From Paramoeba atlantica (Eukaryota > Discosea), in NCBI GenBank assembly GCA_977017575.1, contig CDRNVI010000170.1:124001-188000 (forward strand): DNA of 64,000 bases, in the 5' to 3' direction. Below are positions 45,554 to 54,842 of the stretch, in pieces. The notes beneath the pieces were generated by a model, which made no database searches, was not told the origin of the DNA, and was given only the letters and a program-made list of their open reading frames with translations. The translations under genes and the position numbers were made by a program. Every line of letters begins with the position of its first letter. Within the stretch, counting starts at the first letter, position 1.

Positions 45554-45895
45554 TTAAAATATTCTCAAAATGAATTTTTGATACATGTTTAAACTGTTGT
45601 GATTTGGTGAAAGCTCTTTTTGAACACAAAGCACTAGATTTGTAGCACTAAAATCAACTTTGTTGTTTTGTGTTGGAACCACAAGGGCAGACACAGATGT
45701 AACAAGGGCAAGATCTGTATCCTGTTTGGAAACTCTGCTCCAACAAAAATATTTCCCACTCAGAACTTGGAGCAACGCTTCAGAGAGTTCATTTAGGGTG
45801 ACATTGGCCAGTGTCTCCCTGATTGCATTCAGTATCCCTTCTCTTGTTGAACTCTTTTTCTCAAAACCGATTTTTCCTTTCGTTATTTTTTTCAA
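45554..45895 (-). CDS. hypothetical protein, unrecognised
   Basis: A 113-codon frame with believable composition: STREGILNAIRETLANVTLN and ELSEALLQVLSGKYF suggest helices, then a strand-like LALVTSVSALVVP. No known motif. The opposite strand also has a long frame here (45660-46115), so the direction is not certain. Confidence 0.3.
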   Translation of the reverse strand: MKKITKGKIGFEKKSSTREGILNAIRETLANVTLNELSEALLQVLSGKYFCWSRVSKQDTDLALVTSVSALVVPTQNNKVDFSATNLVLCVQKELSPNHNSLNMYQKFILRIF

Positions 45896-46115
45896 TCCAC
45901 ACAGATTTGTTCTTGATTTTCCAAATAATAATTACAGAAATACTCTTTTCGATTTTTGGACTGTTGGAGTTCTTCTGGGTTTGGAAGGATGGAGTGGGGT
46001 AATTCAGGATGAAGAGAAAGAAGACCTTGGATTCATCCCTCAGCCAACAAAAAAAAGTGTCCACAAACTTCCCAAAAAAGGAGATTGTGATATGTTCTTC
46101 ATTGTTTTTCATTAA

Positions 46116-46568
46116 AGTCTCATAGCCAAAGGTAAGAGATCAAATTGGATTTGGAAAATGTTTTAATGAATGAAATCAAAATAAAAAGTGTTTTGTAATT
46201 CTTGGAAAATAAATTGTTTTCGCTGAATGGATCATTTTGCGCGATCAATCCAGGAATAAGAAATCGGTCGGCAGATTTCAGGAAACAAAAGATTGAAAAG
46301 GACAGTCAATTCCAGGGTGACCTTCCCAGGTGACTTTTTGAAGCTTGAATAACTTTGGAAAAAACTTAAACATGAAGTGAATTAACAATATTTTTAAAGA
46401 TTTTTGAGTTCCATTTGCTCATGGAAGAGTGCTCATTCAATACCTTAAAATTGAGCTAACATCAAAAAGACCCCTAATTTTTTTTAAAAAAAAATTCTAA
46501 AAAATCAAAAAAAAATATTGAGCCTCACGAGAATCAAGTTTAAGAAAGAAAATAACTTTTTTTTCAAT
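46116..46568. other. no gene; flank of LTR element
   Basis: Unique AT-rich sequence up to the CCTA target duplication. No motif. Confidence 0.4.
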
Positions 46569-46572
46569 CCTA

Positions 46573-46853
46573 TGAACACGTCTACTTTGGTACAGACTAA
46601 AGAAGGCGTGTCAGAAATATGTTGAATGGACAACTGAAGAGCGGTCCTCAGAAGTCTCACGAAAAAGCGAGAAACTTCCTGATGACATCATCAATGGTGT
46701 TCTTTATTTAGATTCACAGAAGGTCGACTTGGAGGAGACCAAGGGTCGACTTGAAGGAGATTGGGAATTGACTTGGAGAAGATCAAGAGTCGGATCAAAC
46801 GAATAGAGCAGAGAGCCAAGTGTCTTCAGAGTAGCGCACATTGCTCGTGTGCA
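46573..46853 (-). repeat. 3' LTR of element B
   Basis: 281 bp, TG...CA. Differs from the 5' LTR at only three positions (46642, 46726, 46748). At each, this copy keeps CG and the other has TG or CA. The frame of the chromodomain ORF ends inside it. Confidence 0.93.
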
Positions 46854-47379
46854 CTCTCCCCGCCCAAGAAGTCCTTCGTTTAGGAGAAACGGAGGTGCTC
46901 AAAGAAGAGCCCGAGGAGCTTGAAGAGCTTGAGGACTTGGAAGAGGAAGAAGACTTCTTGGTCGATTTAGAGGTTGAAGATTTGGAGGTTTTCGATGATT
47001 TAGAGGAAGAGGAAGAGGAAGAAGACTTCTTGGGTGACTTGGAAGTTGATGATTTGGAGGATGATGACTTAGAGGAAGATGATTTAGAAGGAGGTGGATT
47101 CAAAGGGTGTTTCTGATGATACCTTTCGATTTGTTCTGAAGCATCAATTTGTGAAACATGGATCCATTCAGCATCGGCCTTTCGGTAGTGTTTGAAATGC
47201 ACTCGATAATAAAGTTCTCCATTCGAATACTTATGCTTAAGGATTTCCTTCACTTCAAAATCATAACCATCATCATCTTCAACAATCTCTTCGGGTGCTG
47301 GCTCTGAATTAACAATAGATATTTCATTTGATTCAGGATGCAGAGTAATCTCGTACCGAACATGGAGTTTCTTTAAGTT
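46795..47379 (-). CDS. element B: chromodomain and Ser/Lys-rich tail (after in-frame UAG)
   Basis: The polyprotein frame stays open after the UAG at 47380-47382. Forty-two codons later (about 47253) begins a chromodomain: VKEILKHKYSNGELYYRVHF, KHYRKADAEWIHVSQI, then an acidic-aromatic helix. The aromatic cage-type Y-x-V-x-W...W pattern is kept except that the central W of KW is H-Y. A tail of SKSS/SSSS repeats follows and the frame ends in the LTR at 46795. In chromoviruses this domain directs integration to marked chromatin. The first Met of simple ORF calls is a GTG, so no independent start is implied. Confidence 0.75.
   Translation of the reverse strand, partial: NLKKLHVRYEITLHPESNEISIVNSEPAPEEIVEDDDGYDFEVKEILKHKYSNGELYYRVHFKHYRKADAEWIHVSQIDASEQIERYHQKHPLNPPPSKSSSSKSSSSKSSTSKSPKKSSSSSSSSKSSKTSKSSTSKSTKKSSSSSKSSSSSSSSGSSLSTSVSPKRRTSWAGRVHTSNVRYSEDTWLSALFV
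46854..46866 (-). other. polypurine tract of element B
   Basis: On the minus strand GGGCGGGGAGAG lies immediately before the 3' LTR, the expected plus-strand primer site. Confidence 0.75.
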
Positions 47380-50300
47380 CTAAACGTTTTGGATTTCTGA
47401 ATTCTTCTCTCGTTTGAGTTCTTGAATCCGGTAACTTCCATTCTTAAGATCCTCCACAACCACATAAATCTCTTGGTAGTAATAGGGTCTGTACTTCTTT
47501 GCAATCTCTTTTCCTTTTGATTTGTTTCTCTTCAACACTTGATCACCAACCTTCAACACAGTGTATGTTCCTTCATTTGCTTTGTCATATCGTTGTTTTT
47601 GTTTCACAGCCACTTTCTCTCTCTCTTCTTGAACCCAATTAATTACGCCCTCCCTCTCAGTTTGTAGCTTCTTGACGTAGTCATCAATCAGTACCACTGG
47701 TTTGTTCACAGAGCCGAAGAGAGAATCGATTGGCATAATTGGATGTCTCCCAAAGTGAAGATAGAAAGGTGTGTAACCAGTCGAGGAGGAACGAGAAGTA
47801 TTGAAAGCAAATTCCACAAGAGGTAAGAGAAGGTTCCAATCGTCTGCATATTTATCAACAAATGAGCGAATGATTGATTCTGTAACTTTGTGGGAACATT
47901 CAACACGGCCATTACTTTTGGAGTTGTAGGGGGCAATAAAAGTTTGTTTCATTCCGAGAAGCTGGGTCAGTTCTGCAAAAATTTGATTTGCAAATTCTGA
48001 ACCATTATCTGTTACTATCCGCAAAGGCATTGAATTAACACAAACATACTGAAGTAAGGCTTCAGCAGAGGCTTCGGCAGAGGGATCTGGAATTGCATAC
48101 AGACGTATATAGCCACTAAAGTTATCAAGGATAGCCAAAATAAAAGAATTCCCACGAGCAGTGACTTTTGGTCCCTTTGTACAATCCAGGTGGAGTAAAA
48201 TTCCAGGATAAGAAGCCATATAAGGGTTTAAATCAGATGTCAATGTCTTTGTTTTCGAGTTGATCGCACAATTAAGGCAGCGGTGATAGTAACCTTTGAT
48301 CGCAGCACTCATACCAGGAAAATAATAGGAGACAGCAATTGCATCATAAAGTCGCTTGAACTTGCGGTGTCCAGAGATTAGATCTGAATGATAAGCGTCA
48401 AATACTGTATTCCACAAACTCTGGGGTAGAATTGCAGGTGGGAGACAACCGGCAGCTGTAGTTTCATCCACTTTCCTCAAGATTCCGGATTCATCAACCC
48501 AGTACTTGTGAGCAGTTCGTTGGAGTGCCCGAAGATAGCGCTTCCTCTTAGGCAAGAGGCCATTAATCAAGTAATTAATAATCATTGAGCAAAACTTATC
48601 TTTCCTTTGAGCCTGAGCAAGGTAAGGAAGTTCAACTAAAACCCAATCAATGTCATCCGTATCCACTTCAACATTCTCAGAACTTTCTTTTGCTGTGGAA
48701 AGTGGCAGAGGCAGTGATCGAATAGGAGGAATGTCACGAATTTCCGGCTCACTGATTAATTCAATTTTTTCCAAAATGTTGTTTTGTCTCGAGAGGATAT
48801 GGGTTTTTCCTGAAGAAGATTGTCCCAAATCCACCAACTCTTCAAACCAACGAGTCACATAATCCTTTGAAGTGGCCTTATCATGATATCCAACATACTG
48901 GCGGCTTAGAGCATCAGGGATTGCCATCAACTTTCCAGGTTTGTGAATGACCTTTGGGTGATATTCTAGAATTCGAGCAACCCAATCGCGCAGCATATCA
49001 TGGTTCGGTACTTTCTGTTGACCCGTTTTAAACACGGATTTGAGAGATTCGCAATCACAGAACACAATAGGATTTCGACCACGGACGTAATACTTGAAGT
49101 TGTTTAATGCCCACAGGATTCCAAGGCCCTCCCACAGAGGATTAGTATACTTCTGCTGTGTCTCTGTGAGTGTTCGAGAAGCATACTCAATAACTCGGTG
49201 GCGGCCATCTTGATCCATCTGAGTGAGAATCGCTCCAAGACCAAGCTTGCTGGCATCAACATGGATAAAAAATTCTTTTGAGAAGTCAGGATGGGCCATA
49301 CAGGTTTCGGATGTCAAGAGCTCCTTTAAGAGATGTATCTCCTTGATGGATTCTTGGGATAGCGAAAACTTCTTTGGATCCATCACTTTGGCTTTTCTCA
49401 AGTGTGTTGTTAAACTGGATGAACGAGGGATGAACCGTTTTAACCAAGTAACCATTCCCAAAAATCTCTCAACTTCCTTTGGAGTAGTTGGAAGTGGGTA
49501 ATTCTGGATTGCCTCAACTTTTTTCGGATTTGGCTTCAAACCATCCTTTGTCGCGATAAATCCAAGAATTTCAAAATTTGGCTTGCAAAATGAGCACTTT
49601 GCTGGTTGGAGCATCAAATCATTGTCCCTCAATCTTTGGAAAATTTTCATCAGATCAGCCAGATGTTGTTCAAACGTTGAGCTGTAACAAAGGATATCAT
49701 TGATGTAGGCAAAACAACATTGCCAAACCAGACCACTCAAGACCGTTTCAATAAACCGTTGTTGTGTTGCTGGAGCGTTACATAACCCAAAAGGCATCGA
49801 GAGAAATTCCCAGAGACCATATTTGCTGGTAAAGGCAGCCTTTTCAATGTCTCCTTCTCTGATTGGGATTGACCAGAAAGCCTCAGACAGGTCAATAGAG
49901 GAAAAATAAGAAGAACTGCCAAGTGCAGCTAAGATTTCATCCATACGGGGTAGTGGATAAGAGTCCTTCTTTGTTTTTTCATTCAGGCGACGGAAATCCA
50001 CACAAAACCGAACATTTCCATTCTTCTTGTCCGCCAAGAGAATTGGAGCAGCCCAAGGAGAGTTAGATTTTCTAATCACTTTCCTTTTCACCATCTTGTC
50101 AATATGTTTCCATATGATGCAGTCTTCGACAGGTGTGGTTCTACGGGGTTTTGCTCTCAAGGGTGGACCCTCTGCCTCGATTGGATGACTCGTTGCCGTG
50201 GTCCTAGTAATTGGACCTTCTCGCTTCTCATCATCCCACAAGTCTTGGAAAGAAACCAACATCTCCGCTAATTGTATTTTCTGCCTGTCATTCAATTCAG

Positions 50301-51132
50301 CATTATCCAAACCAAATTTCTCATATGCTTCTTTGAATTTATCAGGCAGATCTTTTTTATGTGCAGCAGACTTGTTTTGGGTGGCGATGTGAGTAAGCAA
50401 TTGTATCACAGATGAGTCACAATCGAGGTCAGGGTCGGGGTGTCTGGTGGATCGATCAGATTTGCCATTCTGATGATCGTGCAACTTCCATCTCTTCCGT
50501 TTAGGTTTTTGAAATAAATCCTCATCCTCAATCATTTTCTCAAGCCATGGTCCAGCGAGTGCACAGAGATAATTGGCACCAGTCTTTGCATTAACTGATT
50601 TTGTGTGAGGTGGTTGTTTCTTGGGTACAGATTTTCGAAGACAGGGTTCAATCAAAGAGTGTTTCGAGAGTTGAAGAAGCTCAGTGTTTTCGACATCATG
50701 GTCATTAAGCTGATAAACCGTTCCAACTTCGAGATTTTTCTTCACTTGGACCTCAGTCTCAGAATGATTCATCACAAGAACATTCAGTGTGTTGCGTTTT
50801 TTACCTTGCTCAATTGTAACCAAGCCAGGAAGGAATAACAAACTCTCTGATCCAATTGATGGAAAGAAGAATCCTTCAGGTGACAATGCACGGCCGTTCA
50901 GCGTTAGTGGAAGGAACACTGATGATCTCGGAGGGATTGCCTTTGTCTCAGCCGAGAGTACTAAGGTCTTATCTCGCCTCTCTACATCGACGTAGAAATC
51001 TGGATCTGTGACCTGAGGAAGGGTGATGTTGAGCTGTGCCGAATTTGCCTGGATGCATCTCCGACCTTTCCACGTTAAATGACCATCACTGAGACCTAGG
51101 CGACATCGTTTCATGGCACTGAAGCCAATCAA
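47380..51132 (-). CDS. element B: Pol (protease end, RT, RNase H, integrase)
   Basis: A 1250-codon frame. RT begins about residue 330 (KVIRKSNSPWAAPILLADKK, then RFCVDFRRLN and DLSEAFWSIPI). Its catalytic box is FAYINDILCYS at about 474-484, Asn replacing the first Asp of YxDD. RNase H follows (FFIHVDASKLGLGAIL). Integrase has a His-His-Cys-Cys finger (HSDLISGH, CLNC) and D, D-35-E residues in LHLDCTKG, TDNGSEF and NGRVECSH. The first 130 residues are the C-terminal protease region. The Asn codon AAT is preceded by C, so GAT to AAT is a CpG to CpA change. RT is predicted inactive. Confidence 0.9.
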   Translation of the reverse strand: MIGFSAMKRCRLGLSDGHLTWKGRRCIQANSAQLNITLPQVTDPDFYVDVERRDKTLVLSAETKAIPPRSSVFLPLTLNGRALSPEGFFFPSIGSESLLFLPGLVTIEQGKKRNTLNVLVMNHSETEVQVKKNLEVGTVYQLNDHDVENTELLQLSKHSLIEPCLRKSVPKKQPPHTKSVNAKTGANYLCALAGPWLEKMIEDEDLFQKPKRKRWKLHDHQNGKSDRSTRHPDPDLDCDSSVIQLLTHIATQNKSAAHKKDLPDKFKEAYEKFGLDNAELNDRQKIQLAEMLVSFQDLWDDEKREGPITRTTATSHPIEAEGPPLRAKPRRTTPVEDCIIWKHIDKMVKRKVIRKSNSPWAAPILLADKKNGNVRFCVDFRRLNEKTKKDSYPLPRMDEILAALGSSSYFSSIDLSEAFWSIPIREGDIEKAAFTSKYGLWEFLSMPFGLCNAPATQQRFIETVLSGLVWQCCFAYINDILCYSSTFEQHLADLMKIFQRLRDNDLMLQPAKCSFCKPNFEILGFIATKDGLKPNPKKVEAIQNYPLPTTPKEVERFLGMVTWLKRFIPRSSSLTTHLRKAKVMDPKKFSLSQESIKEIHLLKELLTSETCMAHPDFSKEFFIHVDASKLGLGAILTQMDQDGRHRVIEYASRTLTETQQKYTNPLWEGLGILWALNNFKYYVRGRNPIVFCDCESLKSVFKTGQQKVPNHDMLRDWVARILEYHPKVIHKPGKLMAIPDALSRQYVGYHDKATSKDYVTRWFEELVDLGQSSSGKTHILSRQNNILEKIELISEPEIRDIPPIRSLPLPLSTAKESSENVEVDTDDIDWVLVELPYLAQAQRKDKFCSMIINYLINGLLPKRKRYLRALQRTAHKYWVDESGILRKVDETTAAGCLPPAILPQSLWNTVFDAYHSDLISGHRKFKRLYDAIAVSYYFPGMSAAIKGYYHRCLNCAINSKTKTLTSDLNPYMASYPGILLHLDCTKGPKVTARGNSFILAILDNFSGYIRLYAIPDPSAEASAEALLQYVCVNSMPLRIVTDNGSEFANQIFAELTQLLGMKQTFIAPYNSKSNGRVECSHKVTESIIRSFVDKYADDWNLLLPLVEFAFNTSRSSSTGYTPFYLHFGRHPIMPIDSLFGSVNKPVVLIDDYVKKLQTEREGVINWVQEEREKVAVKQKQRYDKANEGTYTVLKVGDQVLKRNKSKGKEIAKKYRPYYYQEIYVVVEDLKNGSYRIQELKREKNSEIQNV

Positions 51133-51653
51133 TGTTTGAACAGGAAGGTCATCAATAATGAAGAACCAGAGTCCTTGGGAAAACCTCTTTCCGACTTGAC
51201 CACGGTGTGAATCTCTTCATTAATCGCAACTTCGGTTGAGTTTCCCACTTTGACTTGAAGCTCGTCAGCTTGCCATCAGTTCAGGATCTCAAATCCAGGA
51301 CACGAAAGTTGCTGACGACTGATCGCATTGATACCAGATCCCGTGTCTATACAAGTAGTAGTTGCTAATCCACCCGCCTGAGACACAACTTCAAATGCAC
51401 AACCAATATCCCGGCTTTCCGCATTGATTACTAAATTCGGAAGAACATTGATCACATGATCTGAAGGAAGGTTGGTATGGGATGATGGATCAGCCCGAAC
51501 GTGAACATCAGAGTGTTTCAGAGGTTCTTGAACGTGAGTGTTGGACTGACTCAGAGGTTCTTTGAATTCAGTTGAGCAACTAGATGAAATCGAAGAATAC
51601 AATACAATGGGCTCAGAGCAGTAGAAAAACCCAATGGGAAAACTGGTGCTCAA
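51133..51653 (-). pseudogene. element B: aspartic protease, frameshifted
   Basis: The frame 51276-51653 contains CIDTGSGINAISRQQL, the retropepsin DTGS active site, after a Ser/His-rich lead. It stops at 51276. The next 90 bases continue protease-like (LQVKVGNSTEVAINEE) in another frame, and near 51190 the reading returns to the Pol frame with LWFFIIDDLPVQTLIGF-like sequence. Two frameshifts therefore split the domain. Whether these are real mutations or sequencing errors cannot be told. Confidence 0.7.
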
Positions 51654-51889
51654 AGTTAAAAAGAAAAGAAAAGTCGCTTGCTCAAAAAACCAATTGGTGG
51701 AAAAATAGCCGACTCAAAAAGAAGATAAACGATCGAAAGTAGAAGATCGGTTGTTGTGAGGAAACCTGGCCTCCAGGAAAAAACCTCACCAGAATGTTTG
51801 TTCGCAAAAACAAGGCACTGTTGTTGTTTCAATTCAAAGAACAAATGTTCAATCTCGGTATCGAAAGTGAGCGTGAGTTCCGAAAATCA
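51654..51889 (-). other. element B leader; Gag not found
   Basis: Only about 250 bp separate the protease frame from the 5' LTR, too short for a capsid protein, and no CCHC knuckle is visible. Either gag is deleted or this lineage depends on Gag made elsewhere. Confidence 0.6.
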
Positions 51890-51904
51890 AAACCGGCGTC
51901 GCCA
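51890..51904 (-). other. putative tRNA primer binding site of element B
   Basis: One base after the 5' LTR the minus strand reads TGGCGACGCCGG. It begins TGG, complementary to a tRNA CCA end. I could not match it to any tRNA gene in this window. Confidence 0.55.
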
Positions 51905-51905
51905 A

Positions 51906-52186
51906 TGAACACGTCTACTTTGGTACAGACTAAAGAAGGCGTGTCAGAAATATGTTGAATGGACAACTGAAGAGTGGTCCTCAGAAGTCTCACGAAAAAG
52001 CGAGAAACTTCCTGATGACATCATCAATGGTGTTCTTTATTTAGATTCACAGAAGGTCAACTTGGAGGAGACCAAGGGTCAACTTGAAGGAGATTGGGAA
52101 TTGACTTGGAGAAGATCAAGAGTCGGATCAAACGAATAGAGCAGAGAGCCAAGTGTCTTCAGAGTAGCGCACATTGCTCGTGTGCA
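51906..52186 (-). repeat. 5' LTR of element B
   Basis: 281 bp, 278 of 281 identical to the 3' LTR. All three differences (51975, 52059, 52081) are CpG lost in this copy. Confidence 0.93.
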
Positions 52187-52190
52187 CCTA

Positions 52191-52713
52191 CCAAAAAAAA
52201 ATAAAAAAAAATTAATTTTGAAGTTCATAAACATCAAAAAACAATTTTTTATGAGCCATCAAAAGTGCACAACACATCACATCATAAAAAAAATTCCGGA
52301 TTTTTTTTTTTTTGGATATTGGCAAAATTGGGTGGGAATTTTGTTGTTTGAGAGTGTGTCAAGGGCTTTGTAGGAGAGAACAATTTTTTTTCAATTTTTT
52401 TTTCTTTTCTTATTGGAATAAGGTTCTTATAACCCCCTTCTTGTGAGTTTAGTTTTCTCTTCTGTGACTCTGAGAATTTTTTTTTTGGAAGGTCATACCC
52501 AAGGTAGTACCAAAAAATCAATTTTTCTCTTTTGGATTGAGACATTTCACAGATGTTTGGGGGGGGGAAAATTGAGAAAAATATTGTGGTTGATGTGATA
52601 AAAAAAGATTTTTAACTTTCAGTAATCCTCCCTTGAAATCAATGATTCAAAAAGTCACCCGGGAAGGTCACCTCAACGGCAGCAAAAAGTGGATAAAAAA
52701 GAAGAAAAAAAAA
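52191..52713. other. no gene; spacer between LTR element and tRNA-Ala
   Basis: AT-rich unique DNA. An A9 run at 52705-52713 serves as the tRNA-Ala terminator. Confidence 0.5.
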
Positions 52714-52786
52714 TGGAGATGCCGGGTTTCGATCCCGGTACCTTCCGCATGCTAAGCGGACGCGATACCAACTTCGCCACACCCCC
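52714..52786 (-). tRNA. tRNA-Ala (AGC)
   Basis: Acceptor GGGGGTG/CATCTCC (two G-T), anticodon stem TCCGC/GCGGA around loop TTAGCAT, and T-arm CCGGGATCGAAACCCGG. Its 5' end (52786) is only nine bases from the B2 end of retrotransposon YR-A. Confidence 0.95.
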
Positions 52787-52795
52787 TTTTCTTGA

Positions 52796-52910
52796 TAACC
52801 CTCCGAGAGTTCCTTTCTAAAGGAACAAGACTCATGGAGAAGACAAAAGGAGACAGAAACAAGAAAAAAGGAGAGAAAGACAGAAGGAAAAATCCAAAGA
52901 GGACTGCACA
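52796..52910 (-). repeat. YR-A split repeat B2
   Basis: 115 bp identical to B1, from TAACCCTCCGAGAG to AGGACTGCACA. Outer end of the element, nine bases from tRNA-Ala. Confidence 0.93.
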
Positions 52911-53200
52911 TTTATTCCATCCCGACCCACCCTACATGAGCCAAGTGCATTGACATAACAGACAAGCCAAAAGGGCTTGGAAGTGAAATGATCACCAGAT
53001 CCAAGAAGAATCTGGAAACTGAAAGGTTGAATGGTTCTACCCGAGACATGTATCCACACATCTGATGCTCATCGACGAATCCGTACTCCAAAGTGGAGAG
53101 TCCAAACGCATAGTCCAATGCCAAAGTCCAAGGTGCAAGACCAAGGAGCAAAAGGAAAGAACAAAGGAGAGCAAGCAGCAAGGGTGGGGTGGACGGGATG
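52911..53200 (-). other. YR-A spacer between A2 and B2
   Basis: Unique sequence inside the terminal region with no second copy in the window. Frames here are short. It may be part of a longer A or B repeat that is not duplicated, or a small insertion. Confidence 0.5.
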
Positions 53201-53414
53201 AACACAAGAAAACAATGTTCACGAGAACGAAGGAACAAAAAGAAAAGTGAAAAAGAAAGAAGAAAGAAGCGAGAGCGGTGACACTGGTCGAGATTCCAAT
53301 CTCAGAGACCAACAGGGTCTGACGTCAGCCACCTTACCAGAAAAAAGGAGACCCCAGGTGAGGGAAAAGTCACCCTCTACAGGTTACCCCGCTTTCCTAA
53401 TTGGAAAGCGGCCA
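53201..53414 (-). repeat. YR-A split repeat A2
   Basis: 214 bp, AACACAAGAAAACAATG to GGAAAGCGGCCA. Same as A1 apart from three CpG/TpG or CpG/CpA differences. It abuts B1 directly; the A-B junction is the sequence expected to form when the element circularises. Confidence 0.93.
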
Positions 53415-53529
53415 TAACCCTCCGAGAGTTCCTTTCTAAAGGAACAAGACTCATGGAGAAGACAAAAGGAGACAGAAACAAGAAAAAAGGAGAGAAAGAC
53501 AGAAGGAAAAATCCAAAGAGGACTGCACA
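53415..53529 (-). repeat. YR-A split repeat B1
   Basis: 115 bp, identical to B2. It lies directly after the recombinase stop codon. Confidence 0.93.
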
Positions 53530-53534
53530 AATAG

Positions 53535-54842
53535 TTATGGTTGGGTCATGGTCCCTGGTGAGACCATCAAGGAGAAAAGTTCTGTTTTCGACGCCATAAT
53601 GCCAGCAATGTATCTCCTGATAGTGTCCGAGCGCCAGTCTCCACACGTACGGATGACCAATTCAGGGGCTCCGCCCAGAGCTGCACTGATTGCACCGCCA
53701 ACCCTTCCACTTTTTCCCGTGAATCTGGAGCCCATGGAAGGATCCACCGCTGCTGCAATGAAGTTGAAAATGGTGCCCATTATGCCAGGGGGAAGAGGAA
53801 GCTCTTTCGCATCTGCAAACAGTGGGCTTGCATCTGTACCATTTTCGTATCGAGCAATACACAGTAAGTACACAGCGCATGGAAGGCAAAAGGTTCTAAT
53901 GGAATCCGAAGAGCAAGACAAAAGATGCCATGGATTCTGCTTTAAGATCTTATCAGACTTCCTTGCTCTGAGACGTACCCAAACACCACTCTGAGCGAGG
54001 TGAACGTCCGAGAGGAGGATCTTACCAATTTCACCAGGGCGCAACATTAGACGACAAGCCAACGCAGCGATGACCGCATAGAACTTGGTCGAAGAGGAAC
54101 CGGTTTCCCATGCAAGGATTGCCAAAGACATGGGAAATGGCTGAACATCAGGGAGTTTTCTTGGCACCTTCCTGGCTGCAATGACGACTGACTGATCCAC
54201 AACTGGTGGGGTAAGGCCGAGATCTTTGTGAATTCTTCTTACCGCAGAAATGACACTGAGAGCTGCTGCCCCCAGACCATGAGCTAGTTTGGACCGAACA
54301 TATTCTGACAACACTGCATTTGTCGCAGGGAAAGCGCAATAGTCTCTTTCACATGCCCAGGAGTTGAAGGCCGCACATATCGTGAGGTAGCTGGCTCTGG
54401 TGGAGGGCTCAAGCGGGTCACAAAGAGGTTCGGGCAAAACCAAACTGCTATCCATTTTGTCAATGAAATCTGTGACAGTTCTGTTGAACAACCGACCGGT
54501 TGATGCATTGTTCCTGACGTCCAATCCAAAGTGAGCAGCCAAGCGCTTCCACGTAACAGGGGTTGTAACCACGGACATTTCCACAACGGCACAACGACCA
54601 GGGCATGTGTTTGAGATTCGAAGAGAGTTGCTAATGCTGGTGCAATTATACTCAGAGGGGGACACATCCACGCTTTCTGTGGCCAAGTTTTTGCAAATGC
54701 ATTGACGCCTGCACTGTTTGGACAAAGGGTCATTGAGAAGAAGCAAGGAACAACCGCTGACAGATTGCAGGCGAACAGATCCATGTCTAGGGGGGGAACA
54801 ATGCTCAGCAGAAGTGACCAAACCCAAGGTAACGTCATCCAA
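53535..54842 (-). CDS. YR-A: tyrosine recombinase (integrase)
   Basis: A 435-codon frame, stop TAA. The N-terminal 60 residues overlap the RT frame, so the start is probably inside (the first codon is TTG). A SAM-like helical part (FNSWACERDYCAFPATNAVL, then YVRSKLAHGLGAAALSVISA) is followed by the catalytic domain. First Arg is in CRLMLRPGEIGKILLSDV (about residue 273). The second box is GKSGRVGGAISAAL, carrying the second Arg (normally HxxR, here KSGR), then CGDWRSDTIRRYIAGIM with the nucleophile Tyr (about 417). It joins circular cDNA to the chromosome through a Tyr-DNA bond. No stop or shift interrupts it. Confidence 0.88.
   Translation of the reverse strand: MDDVTLGLVTSAEHCSPPRHGSVRLQSVSGCSLLLLNDPLSKQCRRQCICKNLATESVDVSPSEYNCTSISNSLRISNTCPGRCAVVEMSVVTTPVTWKRLAAHFGLDVRNNASTGRLFNRTVTDFIDKMDSSLVLPEPLCDPLEPSTRASYLTICAAFNSWACERDYCAFPATNAVLSEYVRSKLAHGLGAAALSVISAVRRIHKDLGLTPPVVDQSVVIAARKVPRKLPDVQPFPMSLAILAWETGSSSTKFYAVIAALACRLMLRPGEIGKILLSDVHLAQSGVWVRLRARKSDKILKQNPWHLLSCSSDSIRTFCLPCAVYLLCIARYENGTDASPLFADAKELPLPPGIMGTIFNFIAAAVDPSMGSRFTGKSGRVGGAISAALGGAPELVIRTCGDWRSDTIRRYIAGIMASKTELFSLMVSPGTMTQP

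Larger units (their letters stand above)
46573..52186 (-). mobile_element. Ty3-type (chromodomain) LTR retrotransposon B, 5614 bp, complete ends
   Basis: Two 281-bp direct repeats (46573-46853 and 51906-52186) begin TG and end CA, and CCTA is duplicated outside both (46569-46572 and 52187-52190). Between them, on the minus strand, are protease, RT, RNase H, integrase and chromodomain in Ty3 order. The ends are recent, but the coding part is damaged: protease split by two frameshifts, RT box YIND instead of YIDD, a UAG before the chromodomain, and no recognisable Gag. Confidence 0.93.

Noticed and set aside
46841..47116. Acidic Leu/Glu/Asp repeat frame on the plus strand
   Set aside because: Antisense shadow of the Ser/Lys-rich chromodomain tail of element B.
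47380..47382. UAG reassigned to glutamine in this organism
   Set aside because: YR-A RT and the ORF at 30579 end at UAG at plausible natural ends; decay or readthrough is simpler. Kept only as a low-interest finding.
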